A stretch of DNA of 7,071 nucleotides from Nitrosomonas sp. (lineage in GTDB: Bacteria > Pseudomonadota > Gammaproteobacteria > Burkholderiales > Nitrosomonadaceae): contig JAOULU010000085.1 in assembly GCA_029881855.1 (NCBI GenBank), forward strand, positions 1-7,071, written 5' to 3'. The translations under genes were made by a program, and so were the position numbers. The notes beneath the pieces were generated by a model. It was not told the origin of the DNA. It ran no database searches and saw only the letters and a list, made by a program, of their open reading frames with translations. Of the stretch, positions 5,547-7,071 are shown in pieces (the first letter of the stretch is position 1; each line of letters begins with the position of its first letter).

Positions 5547-6935
5547 TTAGTAAAACTCTGTTTTTGCGTAACTCTCAAAGCGCGTGTATTCGCCTAGGAA
5601 AGTAAGGTTCACAGTTCCAATTGGACCGTTTCTTTGTTTGCCAATGATAATTTCAGCGATGCCCTTGTCCTGTGAGTCTTGATCGTAGACTTCGTCACGG
5701 TAAATAAAAAGAATGACGTCTGCATCTTGCTCAATTGCGCCAGATTCACGCAGGTCTGACATGACTGGACGTTTATTGGGACGTTGTTCAAGGCTACGGT
5801 TTAATTGAGATAAGGCAATGACAGGTACTTTTAATTCCTTGGCCAACGCTTTTAGTGAACGGGAAATTTCAGAAATTTCAGTGGCGCGGTTTTCTCCCTG
5901 ACTAGTAGAAGACATTAATTGTAGGTAATCCACTACAATTAAGCCCAATCCGCCAAACTGACGATACAACCGTCTGGCTCTTGCCCGGAGTTCTAATGCA
6001 TTGAGTGCAGCACTTTCATCGATATAAATGGGCGCGTCGTTTAGTTTTCCGAGAGCATGCGTTAATTTGGGCCAGTCTTCGTCTTCCAGGCGGCCTGTGC
6101 GGACTTTGTGTTGGTCCAGTCTGCCAACAGACCCCAGCATTCGCATTGCCAATTGTGAACCGCCCATCTCCATACTAAAAACAGCGACAGGCTTATTCAA
6201 TTCAAGTGCTACATTCTCTGCAATATTAAGTGAGAAAGCAGTTTTCCCCATTGATGGCCTGCCTGCAACGATAATTAAATCGCCTGGTTGAAAGCCTGAA
6301 GTTTTTTGGTCAAGATCATGAAAACCCGAAGCAATGCCGGTAACGTCACTTGGGTTGTCCTGGTTATAGAGTAATTCTATGCGTTCAACAACTTGTTTTA
6401 ATAGGGGTTGTATATCAACAAATCCTTCTTTGCCACGCGCACCTTCTTCTGCAATTTCAAATACTTTGGATTCGGCCTCATCAAGTAAATTTGCGGCAGA
6501 ACGCCCGGCCGGATTGTAAGCGGAATCTGTGATTTGAACGCCAACTTGTGCAAGACTACGCATGACAGAACGCTCTCTTACAATTTCTGCATAACGCTTA
6601 ATATTTGCTGCAGAAGGCGTGTTTTGTACAATGGCGCCAATATATGCAAGGCCACCAACAGTTTGCAGCTCGGCTGATAGTTCCAATGATTCCGATACAG
6701 TAATCACATCAGCAGGTTTATTATGTTCAATTAGTTTACAAATATGATGGTAAATGAGTTGGTGATCATGACGATAAAAATCATCATCTGTAATAATATC
6801 TGCCACTTTATCCCAAGCATGGTTGTCTAGCATCAGCCCACCTAAAACGGATTGTTCGGTCTCAATCGAATGTGGTGGTGTTTTAAAGGATTCTACAAGC
6901 TGATCAGGTTTGATGTTAATCGAAGGTTGCGCCAT
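5547..6935 (-). CDS. dnaB: Replicative DNA helicase DnaB
   Basis: DnaB is the hexameric 5'-3' helicase that unwinds DNA at the replication fork and recruits primase. The 462-residue length is normal. The N-terminal domain begins with PPHSIETEQSVLGGLMLDN (residues 20-38), followed by a linker (about 155-180) and the RecA-like domain, which has Walker A GRPSMGKT (225-232), the SMEMG strand (254-258), Walker B LIVVDYLQLM (332-341), the ALSQLNR motif (374-380), SDLRESGAIEQDADV (393-407) and the arginine finger in FIYRDE (Arg413). All catalytic residues are present. There is no intein. The ATG at 6935 is chosen because GGAT lies upstream and the protein then begins MAQPSINIK; an in-frame TTG at 6956 has no ribosome binding site. 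In many betaproteobacteria dnaB follows rplI; the upstream gene is beyond the right edge here. Confidence 0.97.
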   Translation of the reverse strand: MAQPSINIKPDQLVESFKTPPHSIETEQSVLGGLMLDNHAWDKVADIITDDDFYRHDHQLIYHHICKLIEHNKPADVITVSESLELSAELQTVGGLAYIGAIVQNTPSAANIKRYAEIVRERSVMRSLAQVGVQITDSAYNPAGRSAANLLDEAESKVFEIAEEGARGKEGFVDIQPLLKQVVERIELLYNQDNPSDVTGIASGFHDLDQKTSGFQPGDLIIVAGRPSMGKTAFSLNIAENVALELNKPVAVFSMEMGGSQLAMRMLGSVGRLDQHKVRTGRLEDEDWPKLTHALGKLNDAPIYIDESAALNALELRARARRLYRQFGGLGLIVVDYLQLMSSTSQGENRATEISEISRSLKALAKELKVPVIALSQLNRSLEQRPNKRPVMSDLRESGAIEQDADVILFIYRDEVYDQDSQDKGIAEIIIGKQRNGPIGTVNLTFLGEYTRFESYAKTEFY

Positions 6936-6969
6936 AGGTATCCAGTTAAAAAGCAATGCAAAAATGGAA

Positions 6970-7003
6970 TGATCTGATGTAAAAGTGACGTTTAGACAGA
7001 TCA
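6970..7003. repeat. 7-bp inverted repeat upstream of dnaB
   Basis: TGATCTG at 6970-6976 and CAGATCA at 6997-7003 are separated by 20 bases, 35 bases before the dnaB start. On the minus strand the repeat is followed by ATTCCATTTTT, so it could be a weak terminator of an upstream gene or an operator. The rest of 7004-7071 is A/T-rich, with no gene visible. Confidence 0.3.
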
Positions 7004-7071
7004 GATGATAGTTTTATTTTTAATAAACAGTTGGTTACCTCTTTAAAAAACAGATATTTTTTTAAAAAAAT

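Noticed and set aside
6936..6956. Seven-residue N-terminal extension of DnaB from TTG 6956
   Set aside because: There is no ribosome binding site before the TTG, while ATG 6935 is preceded by GGAT and gives a normal DnaB start.

Overview
The window looks like a chromosomal segment of an AT-rich betaproteobacterium. My best guess is an ammonia oxidiser of the Nitrosomonas group, based on the betaproteobacterial style of DnaB, remnants of a norCBQD-type nitric oxide reductase operon and an RquA-like methyltransferase. This placement is inference from remembered family sequences; no search was run.

Left part (1-900) is a decaying denitrification locus. A small three-helix membrane protein gene on the minus strand has a good ribosome binding site but an in-frame TGA at codon 39. 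Divergent from it, norC starts with a strong Shine-Dalgarno sequence, loses frame in a T tract, and ends right at its haem-binding CIGCH motif. There it joins what looks like the last 27 codons of norD. The simplest reading is that one deletion removed the rest of norC, all of norB and norQ, and nearly all of norD.

Middle part (900-3150) is a minus-strand set. In transcription order it holds a 166-codon gene of unknown function broken by an in-frame TAA at codon 39, an intact cysteine-rich 211-residue orphan, and an intact RquA-like methyltransferase that runs convergent to the nor scar. A long inverted repeat overlaps the stop codon of the 211-residue gene and may end its transcript.

Region 3143-3798 is a long A+T-rich stretch with no convincing gene. 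It has an 11-bp tandem repeat and, nearer its right end, an extended -10 promoter candidate and a strong hairpin. These lead into a small, very acidic Ala/Ser/Thr/Asp-rich protein of 103 residues (3799-4110) that I do not recognise. A second, mostly featureless spacer (4111-4490) ends in a promoter-like sequence for a zinc-dependent alcohol dehydrogenase (4494-5495).

Right part: the alcohol dehydrogenase and the replicative helicase gene dnaB (5547-6935, minus) converge on a symmetric hairpin that can stop transcription from both sides. dnaB is the only clear core housekeeping gene. No tRNA, rRNA, CRISPR array, transposase or complete mobile element was seen. I see no multi-gene novel system; the most notable content is the nor deletion scar, the RquA-like gene, and the unrecognised orphan genes.
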